Shown here in pieces: positions 39,969-47,741 of a stretch of DNA of 64,000 bases; positions within the stretch are counted from its first letter, which is position 1, and every line of letters begins with the position of its first letter. The notes under the pieces were generated by a model that did no database searches, was not told where the DNA came from, and was given only the letters and a program-made list of their open reading frames with translations. The position numbers were made by a program, and so were the translations under genes. This DNA is from Duganella dendranthematis (GTDB taxonomy: Bacteria > Pseudomonadota > Gammaproteobacteria > Burkholderiales > Burkholderiaceae_D), in the NCBI RefSeq assembly GCF_012849375.1, contig NZ_CP051684.1, positions 5,952,001 to 6,016,000 on the forward strand, given 5' to 3'.

Positions 39969-40854
39969 CGCCGGCATTGTGCTGGTGGTGGACGACGTCC
40001 CGGAGAATCTGGCGGTGCTGCACGACGCGCTGGACGAATCGGGCTTCACGGTGCTGGTGGCGAACAACGGCGAAGCGGCCCTGCTGCGCGCCGCCGAGGC
40101 ACAGCCGCACATCATCCTGCTGGACGCCATCATGCCCGGCATGGACGGCTTTGAAACCTGCCGCCAGCTGAAAGCCAATCTGGCCACGCGCCACATTCCG
40201 GTGATTTTCATGACCGGGCTGACCGAGGCCGAACACGTGGTCACCGCGTTTGCCGCCGGCGGCAACGACTACGTCACCAAGCCGCTGCGCACCAGCGAGG
40301 TACTGGCCCGCATCGCCGCCCACCTGCAGACCGCGAAGCTGGTCGACCAGGCCCGCAGCGCGCTGGACGCCTTCGGCAACGCCGTCATCGCCATGACGCC
40401 GCGCGACGGCAAAGTGGTCTGGCAAACGCCGTTGGCGCGCACGCTGATGCAGGGTTATATGGTCGATGCGGAACTGCCGGCCTGGTTGCAGGCGACCCAG
40501 CTGGCGCATAGCCAGGGCCTGTCGCATCCGCCGCTGACGCTCGCGCGCGGCGCGCGGCGCCTGATCTTCTCGGCGGCGGAGTTCAGCGAAAACGAACAGT
40601 GGATGATCGTGCTGCGCGAGGAATCCGACACCGCGCAAATCGAAAAGCTGATGGCCTCCTTCAAGCTGACGCAGCGCGAATCGGAAGTGCTCAACTGGGT
40701 CATCAAGGGCAAGACCAACCGCGACATCGGCGACATCCTCGGCACCAGCCCGCGCACCATCAACAAGCACCTGGAACACGTCTTCGTCAAACTGGGCGTG
40801 GAGACCCGCACCTCCGCCGCCTCCGTGGCGCTGGCAAGAATAGAACGCTCCTGA
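39952..40854 (+). CDS. LuxR/NarL-type response regulator
   Basis: A 300-residue transcription regulator. The receiver domain has Asp14-Asp15 and the phosphoacceptor Asp58 (IILLDAIMPGMDG) and Lys near 107 (YVTKPL). A middle PAS-like linker (about 125-230) precedes a C-terminal LuxR helix-turn-helix (LTQRESEVLNWVIKGKTNRD, then ILGTSPRTINKHLEHVFVKL). It is translationally coupled to the transporter-kinase gene (17-base overlap), so it is the cognate regulator. Its targets are unknown; the solute-binding protein and urea transporter downstream are candidates by proximity only. Confidence 0.92.
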   Translation: MNFNTDAGIVLVVDDVPENLAVLHDALDESGFTVLVANNGEAALLRAAEAQPHIILLDAIMPGMDGFETCRQLKANLATRHIPVIFMTGLTEAEHVVTAFAAGGNDYVTKPLRTSEVLARIAAHLQTAKLVDQARSALDAFGNAVIAMTPRDGKVVWQTPLARTLMQGYMVDAELPAWLQATQLAHSQGLSHPPLTLARGARRLIFSAAEFSENEQWMIVLREESDTAQIEKLMASFKLTQRESEVLNWVIKGKTNRDIGDILGTSPRTINKHLEHVFVKLGVETRTSAASVALARIERS

Positions 40855-40966
40855 AGAAGACGAGACGCCGATATGCCAACCGGGCACTGGCAGTGGAAAC
40901 AAGAATGCTGCACCGGTTGGCCCGCCGCACACGAGGACTTGCTAAGGGGGTGTCATTTTTGGTCGC

Positions 40967-41124
40967 TTTACTAAAATTGCCTAAACCGTGCTAGATGATG
41001 GTAGCCTTTACTAATTCGTGCTAATGGACCGTTTCGGGAACTAAAAAGCCGTGCCGACACTCTAACTTTAGTAAGTGTTAGGGTGCTCTAGCACCGCTTA
41101 GTAAGAGCTAGCAGCTTTTAGTAA
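40967..41124. repeat. Array of five TTTAGTAA/TTACTAAA motifs upstream of an unknown gene
   Basis: In AT-rich DNA between the response regulator and the gene at 41149, an 8-bp motif occurs five times: TTACTAAA at 40968, TTACTAAT at 41008, TTTAGTAA at 41067, CTTAGTAA at 41097 and TTTAGTAA at 41117. The first two point one way, the last three the other. Start-to-start distances are 40, 59, 30 and 20 bases, close to whole helical turns. A separate dyad GGTGCT-CT-AGCACC lies at 41082-41095, and GTGCTA words recur at 40988 and 41018. It looks like a multi-site operator for the following gene. Confidence 0.6.
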
Positions 41125-41148
41125 AAACCCTTTTTAGGAGCCCCCCAC

Positions 41149-41622
41149 ATGTCTACCCTTCAATTCCCCACGCGCCTGCCGGCTGACCTGCTGGTGGAAC
41201 TGGGCGAACTCACGGGGATTCGCTGGAACAGCTGGGAACTGGAACCCATCATCTGCGAAGCCATCCGCCGCTACATGCATCCTCCGGCCGCCCCCGCGCG
41301 CGAGCAGACCAGCACCACCAGCGACGCAGGCTATCAATGGAAACAGGTTTATCTGCCGGATGGCACCCGGCTACGCGCCAGCTTTGGCGGCCAACCCCAC
41401 TTCGCCACCGTCACTGGCACCGAGATCAAATCCGGCGATCTGGCACTCACGCCTTCGGGCTTTGCCAACCTGTACGGCAGCGGCAACCGCAATGCATGGA
41501 AAGCCGTCTGGCTACGCTTCCCCGGTAATGAGCAGTGGGTGCTGGCCGACGTCTGCAGGGCGAAGCAAAAAGCCGCTATCGCGCGCCTGTTCGGCGGCGC
41601 CGATGATGTCGCGGCAGACTAG
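41149..41622 (+). CDS. Unrecognised small protein, possible RHH plus RAMA/DUF2924-like domain
   Basis: A 157-residue protein. The first 45 residues (LQFPTRLPADLLVELGELTG, then ELEPIICEAIRRYM) have the strand-helix-helix pattern of ribbon-helix-helix DNA-binding proteins. After a Pro/Ala/Thr linker, residues about 62-130 (LPDGTRLRASFGGQPHFATV, then GDLALTPSGFANLYGSGNRN and AWKAVWLRF) resemble the small beta domains called RAMA or DUF2924, which are found in DNA-modification-related proteins. A good AGGAG ribosome binding site precedes the ATG. The repeats upstream suggest autoregulation. Both domain calls are by eye and uncertain. Confidence 0.6.
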   Translation: MSTLQFPTRLPADLLVELGELTGIRWNSWELEPIICEAIRRYMHPPAAPAREQTSTTSDAGYQWKQVYLPDGTRLRASFGGQPHFATVTGTEIKSGDLALTPSGFANLYGSGNRNAWKAVWLRFPGNEQWVLADVCRAKQKAAIARLFGGADDVAAD

Positions 41623-41683
41623 CGCCGCTACCTGGCATCTTTGGCATACACTGCCCTGATGATCGACTCAGGGGTAGCGGGAC

Positions 41684-42967
41684 ATGACCAAGGAAGAAGA
41701 ACTGAAACGCTCCAAGCGGCTGGCGCTGTCGTTGCTGACTGCGGCGGCGGCGGTATTTGTCGTCACTTCGCTGATGCCGCGCGGCTTGTGGACCGATGGC
41801 CTGCGCGCCGTGTCGGAGGCCGCCATGGTCGGCGCGCTGGCCGACTGGTTCGCCGTGGTGGCGCTGTTCCGCAAGGTGCCGATTCCGTTCATCTCGCGCC
41901 ACACCGCCATCATCCCCAACAACAAGGAGCGCATCGCCGACAACCTGGCCGGCTTCGTCGAAGATAAATTCCTCAAACCCGAGTCGCTGGCGGCCGTCAT
42001 TCTGCGCACCGACCCTGCTACCAGCGTCGCCGAATGGCTGAAGGAACCGGCCAACCGCAACTACCTCGCCAGCCACCTGCTGCAACTGCTGCCCGAAATC
42101 CTCGCCACCGTGGACGATGCCCGCATCCAGCTACTGTTGCGTGACGCCCTGAATTCCGCCATCGGCAAGCTCGATATGTCGCGCTCCCTCGGCGCTTTGC
42201 TGGCGGCGCTGACCAAGGACGGCCGCCACCAGGAACTGCTGGACGACGGCATGGTGGCGCTAATGGGCGTGATCAACCGCCCCGCCACGCGCGACGCCAT
42301 CGCCGGCCAGATCGTCGCCTGGCTGAAACGCGAGCACGCCACCATGGAGCTGGTGCTGCCGACCGAATGGATCAGCGAAAACGGCGCGGCGATGATCGCC
42401 AGGGCGCTCAACAACCTGATGCTCGATATCGCAGCCGACCGCGATCACAAGCTGCGCCTCAAGTTCGACGACATGGTGCAGCGCTTCCTGGTGCGGCTGG
42501 AATCCGACCCGGCCTTCATCGCCCGCGGCGAAGACTTCAAGCGCTACCTGCGCGACGGCGACACCTTCAACAACTACATCGCCGACCTGTGGGGCAGCGT
42601 GCGTGACTGGATCAAGGCCGATATCGCCAGCGGCGAATCGAAGCTGAACGACGGCGTGATCCAGGCCAGCCAGTGGCTCAGCGAAGAACTGCTGCGCCAT
42701 CCCGGCATGCGCGCCTCGCTCAACCAGCACATGGCCGGCATGGCGCGCACGCTGGCACCGGCCTTCTCCAGCTTCCTCACGCGCCATATCAGCGACACCG
42801 TCAAGGCCTGGGACAATCAGGATATGTCGCGCCAGATCGAACTCAATATCGGCAAGGACCTGCAATTCATCCGCGTCAACGGCACGCTGGTCGGCGGCAT
42901 GATTGGCCTGGTGTTATATACAAGTGCCCAGATCATGGAATGGGCAGGAAGTTATCTCCATCCCTGA
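41684..42967 (+). CDS. DUF445 family membrane protein
   Basis: A 427-residue protein with one hydrophobic segment near the N-terminus (LALSLLTAAAAVFVVTSL) and one at the C-terminus (VGGMIGLVLYTSAQIM), enclosing a long helical region. The DUF445 opening is clear (SEAAMVGALADWFAVVALFR, then IPFISRHTAIIPNNKERI). The family (YjiN in E. coli) has no settled function. A GGGG-rich site precedes the ATG. It starts 61 bases after the unknown gene on the same strand. Confidence 0.88.
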   Translation: MTKEEELKRSKRLALSLLTAAAAVFVVTSLMPRGLWTDGLRAVSEAAMVGALADWFAVVALFRKVPIPFISRHTAIIPNNKERIADNLAGFVEDKFLKPESLAAVILRTDPATSVAEWLKEPANRNYLASHLLQLLPEILATVDDARIQLLLRDALNSAIGKLDMSRSLGALLAALTKDGRHQELLDDGMVALMGVINRPATRDAIAGQIVAWLKREHATMELVLPTEWISENGAAMIARALNNLMLDIAADRDHKLRLKFDDMVQRFLVRLESDPAFIARGEDFKRYLRDGDTFNNYIADLWGSVRDWIKADIASGESKLNDGVIQASQWLSEELLRHPGMRASLNQHMAGMARTLAPAFSSFLTRHISDTVKAWDNQDMSRQIELNIGKDLQFIRVNGTLVGGMIGLVLYTSAQIMEWAGSYLHP

Positions 42968-42989
42968 CTATCATGTTAGGATGACTGAC

Positions 42990-43790
42990 ATGAAATTCTG
43001 GCTAACCTCGTTGATCTCTGTGCTATGCGCGAGCGCGCAGGCGGCCGACATCCCGGTCACGATCTACGCCGACGCCGGCTATCCTCCCTACGCCTACGAA
43101 AAAAACGGCAAGCCCGCCGGCCTGTATTACGACATCGTGCGCGCCGCCGTCGGCCACATGCAGGGCTACAAAGTCGAGATCCAGCCGGTGCCCTGGAAGC
43201 GCGGCATGGCGCTGCTGCGCACCGGCACCGGCTTCGCCCTCTACCCGCCCTACATGAACACCAAGGACGAACCGTGGACCTGGCCGTATTCGCTGCCGCT
43301 GTATGAAGAGCATGTGGTGGCCGTGTGCCGCAAGGACGTGCTGGCCGCCAAACCGCGCAAGCGCTGGCCGGAGGATTTCTATGGCCTCACCATCGGCAAC
43401 AACGCCGGCTTCATCGTCGGCGGCGAAGCATTCGACCAGGCCGTCCGCGCGCGCCAGCTACGCGTGGAAGAAGCCAAGGACAGCGAAACCAATATCGTCA
43501 AACTGGGACTGCGGCGCATCGACTGCTACATCAACGATCGCCTGTCGATCCAGTGGACGCTCAACCAGCTCAAGGCCCAGGGCAAGTACGATGAAGGTGG
43601 CGTGCACGCCGGCGTCGCCGAAGCGGCGGTGATCGCGGTGAAGCAAGGCTTCCTCGGCTTTACCGACCGTGACAACGGCAAGTACACCTACAAGAACGAC
43701 TTCGTCAAACAGTTCGACAACGCTATCTCACTGATGAAGCGCACCGGCGAAATGGACGCCGTGGCCCGCAACTTCTTCAAGACCCACTGA
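42990..43790 (+). CDS. Periplasmic solute-binding protein, family 3 type
   Basis: A 266-residue exported binding protein. The signal peptide (FWLTSLISVLCASAQA) is followed by a typical SBP_bac_3 start (IPVTIYADAGYPPYAYEKNG, then GLYYDIVRAA). Two cysteines in the mature part (near 107 and 175) may pair. No permease or ATPase gene is adjacent, so it may work with distant components or serve as a sensor. The ATG at 42990 is preferred over the ATG at 42981 because it leaves a spacing of about ten bases to the TTAGG site. Its end overlaps the oxidase gene on the other strand by 14 bases. Confidence 0.85.
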   Translation: MKFWLTSLISVLCASAQAADIPVTIYADAGYPPYAYEKNGKPAGLYYDIVRAAVGHMQGYKVEIQPVPWKRGMALLRTGTGFALYPPYMNTKDEPWTWPYSLPLYEEHVVAVCRKDVLAAKPRKRWPEDFYGLTIGNNAGFIVGGEAFDQAVRARQLRVEEAKDSETNIVKLGLRRIDCYINDRLSIQWTLNQLKAQGKYDEGGVHAGVAEAAVIAVKQGFLGFTDRDNGKYTYKNDFVKQFDNAISLMKRTGEMDAVARNFFKTH

Positions 43791-46290
43791 TTATCCGCAG
43801 CGCCGCCGCCAGCGCCACGCCTTGCAGCGTGGCGTAGTGCCACACCAGCGTGCAGTTATCCAGCGTGGCGCGATTGGTCGCCGTCAGCCGCCCGCACCAG
43901 GAGCGCAGCCACAGATACACCGCCAGAATCGCCAGCAGCACGCCGTGCAAGCCCTGATACGCCAGCATCGCCGCCACCGTCGCGCCCCAGGCCGTTGTTA
44001 CCGGATCGAGTCCGGCCGCCACATGGCTGCCCACCTCCGCGCTGACGCCGCCCAGCATGCAGATCGCGGCCAGCGCAAACGCCAGCCGCTGCCAGCCATG
44101 CGCCGACTGGCGCCGCGCCCATTCCATCAGCATCGATCCCGCCGCCAGCGCGCCGCACACTACCCAGCCCCATACCGTCGCCGGCAGGCTGTTGCCGGGT
44201 GGCGGACACACGTCCAGCCGCATCGCCGTATGAATATGCGCGAACAGGAAGGAGGCAAAAATCGTCGCGTCCACCACCAGCATGATGATGGTCGCCCACC
44301 ACGAGTGCGACCGCATGCCTGTCGCGCCGACCGGCAGCACCACGTCATCGGCCACGCGCGCCTGGCGTGACTCGGCAAGCCCCGGCAGACTGTCGGACTG
44401 CCACATCCACGCCAGCACCGACGCGATCGCCACCGCGCCGCACAGCCACGCGGCCAGCGTCATGTGCACCGTCAGCAGCAGGAAGAAGCCGGCGGTGCCG
44501 AGCGCGCCGGCGAACGGCCACCAGCTGTCGCCGGGCAGCACCTGCACGTACAGCGGCGTGGCCTGCACCGGGCTGGTGACGATGGTTTCGCGCCGGCCGG
44601 TGGCCGTGCCAGGCAGCCAGTGCGCACCGGCCACCACTTCCCCGGCAAGCTGCGGCTGATCCCACAGCGGCTCGCGCGAGCGCACGTCGGCAATGCTGCG
44701 GGTGGCATAGTCTTCGGCCGGCAGCCACTCGAGCGTCGGCGCCTGCCACGGATTGCCGTGCGCCCGCTTGGGGCGGCGCAGCGTGCGCGCGGCGTCGACC
44801 ATAAACACCAGCACGCCCAGCGCAAGAATGAAGGCGCCGATGCTGGAAGCCAGGTTGAGCGCATCCCAGCCCATTTCGGTCGAGTAGGTATAGACGCGGC
44901 GCGGCATGCCCAGCAAGCCGCTGATATGCATCGGGAAGAACGCCAGGTTCATGCCGGCGAACATCAGGCCGAAAACCCAGCGCGCCAGCCGCTCCGACAG
45001 CCGATGGCCGTTCACCAGCGGCAGCCAGTAATACAGCGCGCCGAACATCGGGAACACCAGGCCGCCGATCAACACATAGTGCAGGTGCGCGACGATGAAG
45101 TAGCTGTCATGCGCCTGCCAGTCGAACGGCAGCACCGCCACCATCACGCCGGTCAGCCCGCCCAGCACAAAGATGAACAGGAAGCCAAGCACGAACAGCA
45201 TCGGCGCATTAAACCTTACTTCGCCACGCCACAAGGTCGCGATCCACGCGAACACCTGCACCGCCGTTGGCACCGCGACAGTCATGCTGGCTGCCGACAC
45301 CAGCGTCGACGACCACAGGCTCAGGCCCGCCGTGAACATATGGTGCGCCCACAACGCAAAACTGACCACGCCGACCGCGCCCAGCGCGATCACCACCGCC
45401 TTGTGGCCGACCAGCCGCGCGCCGACCAGCGACGGAATCATGGTCGACACCATGCCGGCCGCCGGCAGGAAGATGATATACACCTCCGGATGGCCGAAGA
45501 ACCAGAACAGGTGCTGCCACAAGACAGGATCGCCGCCGCGCGCGGCGATGAAAAACGGCCAGTCATAGGCGCGCTCCAGTTCCAGCAGCGCGGTGCCGGC
45601 GATGATCGCCGGGAAGGCGAACACGATCATCAGCGCGATCACCAGCATGGCCCAGGCATACACCGGCATGCGGCGCAGCGTCATGCCCGGCGCGCGCGTA
45701 AACAGGATGCCGACAATCAGCTCGATGGCGCCGGCGATGGCCGAAATTTCGATAAAGCCGATCCCCAGCAGCCAGAAGTCGGCGTTGATGCCGGGGGAAT
45801 GCTCCTTGCCGCTGAGCGGCGGATACATGAACCATCCGCCATCCGGCGCCAGGCCGGCGAACAGGCTGACAAAGAAGCCGATGCCGCCGGCCGCGTAGGC
45901 CCAGAAAGCATAGGCCGACAGGCGTGGAAACGGCAGGTCGCGCGCGCCTAGCATGCCCGGTAGCAGGAACACCGAAATCGCCTCCACCACCGGGATCGCA
46001 AACAGGAACATCATCACCGTGCCGTGCATGGTGAAGACCTGGTTGTACACGCCGGGACTCAGCAGACTGCTATCGGGCAGCGCCAGTTGCGCGCGGATCA
46101 TCAGGCCGAGTATCCCGGCCAGCAGGAAGAACAGCAACGCGGTGCCGATGTACAGCAGGCCGATGCTGGTGTTGTTGACGGTGGTGAGGAAGCGCAGGCC
46201 GCGCGGCGTGCGCCACACGCGCTCCAGTTGTTCCAGTTCGCCGTCCGGGCGCGGCACGGAGCTTGGCAGGTCGTTGCGCGGCGCCGTCAT
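43777..46290 (-). CDS. ctaD: Cytochrome c oxidase, fused subunits I and III
   Basis: An 837-residue fusion of heme-copper oxidase subunit I (residues 1-about 560) with a subunit III-like part (about 600-837). Subunit I has the heme a His (VFTMHGTVMMF), the GHPEVY motif (H267, E269, Y271), the copper HH pair (WAHHMFTAGL) and the heme a/a3 His pair (YFIVAHLHYVLIGG). Glu269 is the type A1 gate residue. By alignment to Rhodobacter numbering, Lys362 of the K channel is Gln345 here (VPTAVQVFAW), and Asn139 of the D channel is Ser125 (RDLPFPRLS) while Asp132 is kept as Asp118. The start overlaps the coxB stop (ATGA). Confidence 0.92.
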   Translation of the reverse strand: MTAPRNDLPSSVPRPDGELEQLERVWRTPRGLRFLTTVNNTSIGLLYIGTALLFFLLAGILGLMIRAQLALPDSSLLSPGVYNQVFTMHGTVMMFLFAIPVVEAISVFLLPGMLGARDLPFPRLSAYAFWAYAAGGIGFFVSLFAGLAPDGGWFMYPPLSGKEHSPGINADFWLLGIGFIEISAIAGAIELIVGILFTRAPGMTLRRMPVYAWAMLVIALMIVFAFPAIIAGTALLELERAYDWPFFIAARGGDPVLWQHLFWFFGHPEVYIIFLPAAGMVSTMIPSLVGARLVGHKAVVIALGAVGVVSFALWAHHMFTAGLSLWSSTLVSAASMTVAVPTAVQVFAWIATLWRGEVRFNAPMLFVLGFLFIFVLGGLTGVMVAVLPFDWQAHDSYFIVAHLHYVLIGGLVFPMFGALYYWLPLVNGHRLSERLARWVFGLMFAGMNLAFFPMHISGLLGMPRRVYTYSTEMGWDALNLASSIGAFILALGVLVFMVDAARTLRRPKRAHGNPWQAPTLEWLPAEDYATRSIADVRSREPLWDQPQLAGEVVAGAHWLPGTATGRRETIVTSPVQATPLYVQVLPGDSWWPFAGALGTAGFFLLLTVHMTLAAWLCGAVAIASVLAWMWQSDSLPGLAESRQARVADDVVLPVGATGMRSHSWWATIIMLVVDATIFASFLFAHIHTAMRLDVCPPPGNSLPATVWGWVVCGALAAGSMLMEWARRQSAHGWQRLAFALAAICMLGGVSAEVGSHVAAGLDPVTTAWGATVAAMLAYQGLHGVLLAILAVYLWLRSWCGRLTATNRATLDNCTLVWHYATLQGVALAAALRIISGS

Positions 46291-47306
46291 TTAAGCTGCT
46301 CCAGATAGGCCGCCAACGCGTCCAGCGTGGCCGCATCCATGTCTGCGCCGGCCGGCATGCGCACGCCCGGCTTGACGCTGTGCGGATTGGTGATCCATGC
46401 CGCCAGCGCGGCACGGCTATTCGGCAGCGTGCCAGCGCCGATGTACAGGCGGCTACCGACATGCGTGAGATCCGGCCCGAGCGTCGCCTGCTCGCCTGGC
46501 ACACCGCCCGATCCAGCACCGGCGCCCGCCATGCGCGCGCCTTCGCGCACCACATGGCACGCCGCGCAGCGCTGCGCGGCGAACGCCTTCCGCCCCACGG
46601 CGATCGGCTCCGCCCCGCCAGCGCCCATCGCCGCCTGCTGCGCGGCGGGCTCGCTGGTCGCGCTGTTCGCGCCGATGGCCGGCCTGGCCTGCGCCGCCAG
46701 CCATGCGTTGAATTCCCCTTCCCCCTGCGCCACCACGTGCAACGCCATGCGCGCATGCTGCTCGCCGCAGTATTCGGCGCACTGCCCGCGATACACGCCC
46801 GGCTTGTCCGCCCGCACCGTCAGACCGTGAAGCCGGCCGGGCACCATATCCACCTTGCCCGCCAGCGCCGGCACCCAGAAACTGTGAATCACATCCGCAC
46901 TGCTCAAGCCCAGATACACGGTTTGCCCGACCGGCAGACGTATCTCATTGGCCAGCACGATATCCGGCCCGCCGGCAGGGTCGGTATAGCGCACCTCCCA
47001 CCACCACAAGTGCGCGACCACCGCGATCTTCACCGCGTGCTGCGACGACAGCGTACTCAGTTGCGCGCTGCGCCAGGTGGAAAACGCCAGCAGCGCGGAC
47101 AGCACCAGCACCGGCAGCAGCACGCCGCCGCCCAGCAGCCACGTGCGGATGTTCACCTCGCGCCGTGCGCGCAGGCCCATCACGCACAACACCATCACGC
47201 CAACAAACACCAGCGCCGCGCCGCCGCTCAGTATCCACGTCAGTTGATGAATGACCTCTGCATCCTGGCCGGCCGGGTGCAACGCGGACTGCTGCGGCGC
47301 CGTCAT
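46287..47306 (-). CDS. coxB: Cytochrome c oxidase subunit II with C-terminal cytochrome c domain
   Basis: A 339-residue caa3-type subunit II. Two membrane helices near the N-terminus (ALVFVGVMVLCVMG and VLLPVLVLSALLAFS) are followed by the CuA domain (HLWWWEVRYTD; CAEYCGEQHARM with both Cys, His and Met ligands) and, after an Ala/Gly-rich linker, a class I cytochrome c domain with CAACH near residue 250 and a distal Met in PGVRMPAGADM. It lacks an obvious signal peptide before the first helix. The ATG at 47306 overlaps the stop of the preceding cytochrome gene (ATGA). Confidence 0.92.
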   Translation of the reverse strand: MTAPQQSALHPAGQDAEVIHQLTWILSGGAALVFVGVMVLCVMGLRARREVNIRTWLLGGGVLLPVLVLSALLAFSTWRSAQLSTLSSQHAVKIAVVAHLWWWEVRYTDPAGGPDIVLANEIRLPVGQTVYLGLSSADVIHSFWVPALAGKVDMVPGRLHGLTVRADKPGVYRGQCAEYCGEQHARMALHVVAQGEGEFNAWLAAQARPAIGANSATSEPAAQQAAMGAGGAEPIAVGRKAFAAQRCAACHVVREGARMAGAGAGSGGVPGEQATLGPDLTHVGSRLYIGAGTLPNSRAALAAWITNPHSVKPGVRMPAGADMDAATLDALAAYLEQLK

Positions 47307-47662
47307 GGCAAAGAATAGAGATAAGCGGCCATATGGCGCGCATCGTCCGCCGACACGCCCATGGCCGGCATCGGCGTTCCGGGCTTGACGACGGCCGGAT
47401 CGACGATCCAGCGCACCAGCGTCTCCGGCGTATTGGGCACACTGCCGGCGATGTAGCTGCGACGGCCAAAACTGTCGAGGGGCGGCCCGTTGCGGCCACG
47501 TGCCGCCGCCACGCCCTCGATCTGATGACAGGCGCCGCATTGGTATTGCGCCAGCAGCAGCTTGCCGCGCAACGCCTCGCCGCCCGCCACGCGCGCGGGC
47601 GCCGGCCCGCCGCTATCGCAAGCGGCCAGCCATGCCAGTGGAACGAGAAGAAGGATGCGCAC
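47303..47662 (-). CDS. Small class I cytochrome c, probable lipoprotein
   Basis: A 119-residue cytochrome c with one CGACH heme site and a distal Met in TPMPAMGVSADDARHMAAYL. The signal peptide ends in LAAC, so Cys15 is probably lipidated. The GTG start at 47662 has an AGG site eight bases away. It is translationally coupled to coxB and is likely an electron donor to the CuA subunit. Confidence 0.85.
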   Translation of the reverse strand: MRILLLVPLAWLAACDSGGPAPARVAGGEALRGKLLLAQYQCGACHQIEGVAAARGRNGPPLDSFGRRSYIAGSVPNTPETLVRWIVDPAVVKPGTPMPAMGVSADDARHMAAYLYSLP

Positions 47663-47741
47663 GATTGGAACCTGCTTTTGCCTGTCGTCTCGATATAATA
47701 AAAGAATTGCAATCTTCTTGTCGTTTCAACAGGACGCAGGT
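47663..47741. promoter_or_regulatory. Divergent promoter region between two cytochrome genes
   Basis: A 79-base AT-rich gap between the oxidase operon and the diheme cytochrome gene. It contains a perfect TATAAT (47694-47699) on the plus strand; no -35 box lies at the right distance, so an activator may be needed. Confidence 0.3.
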
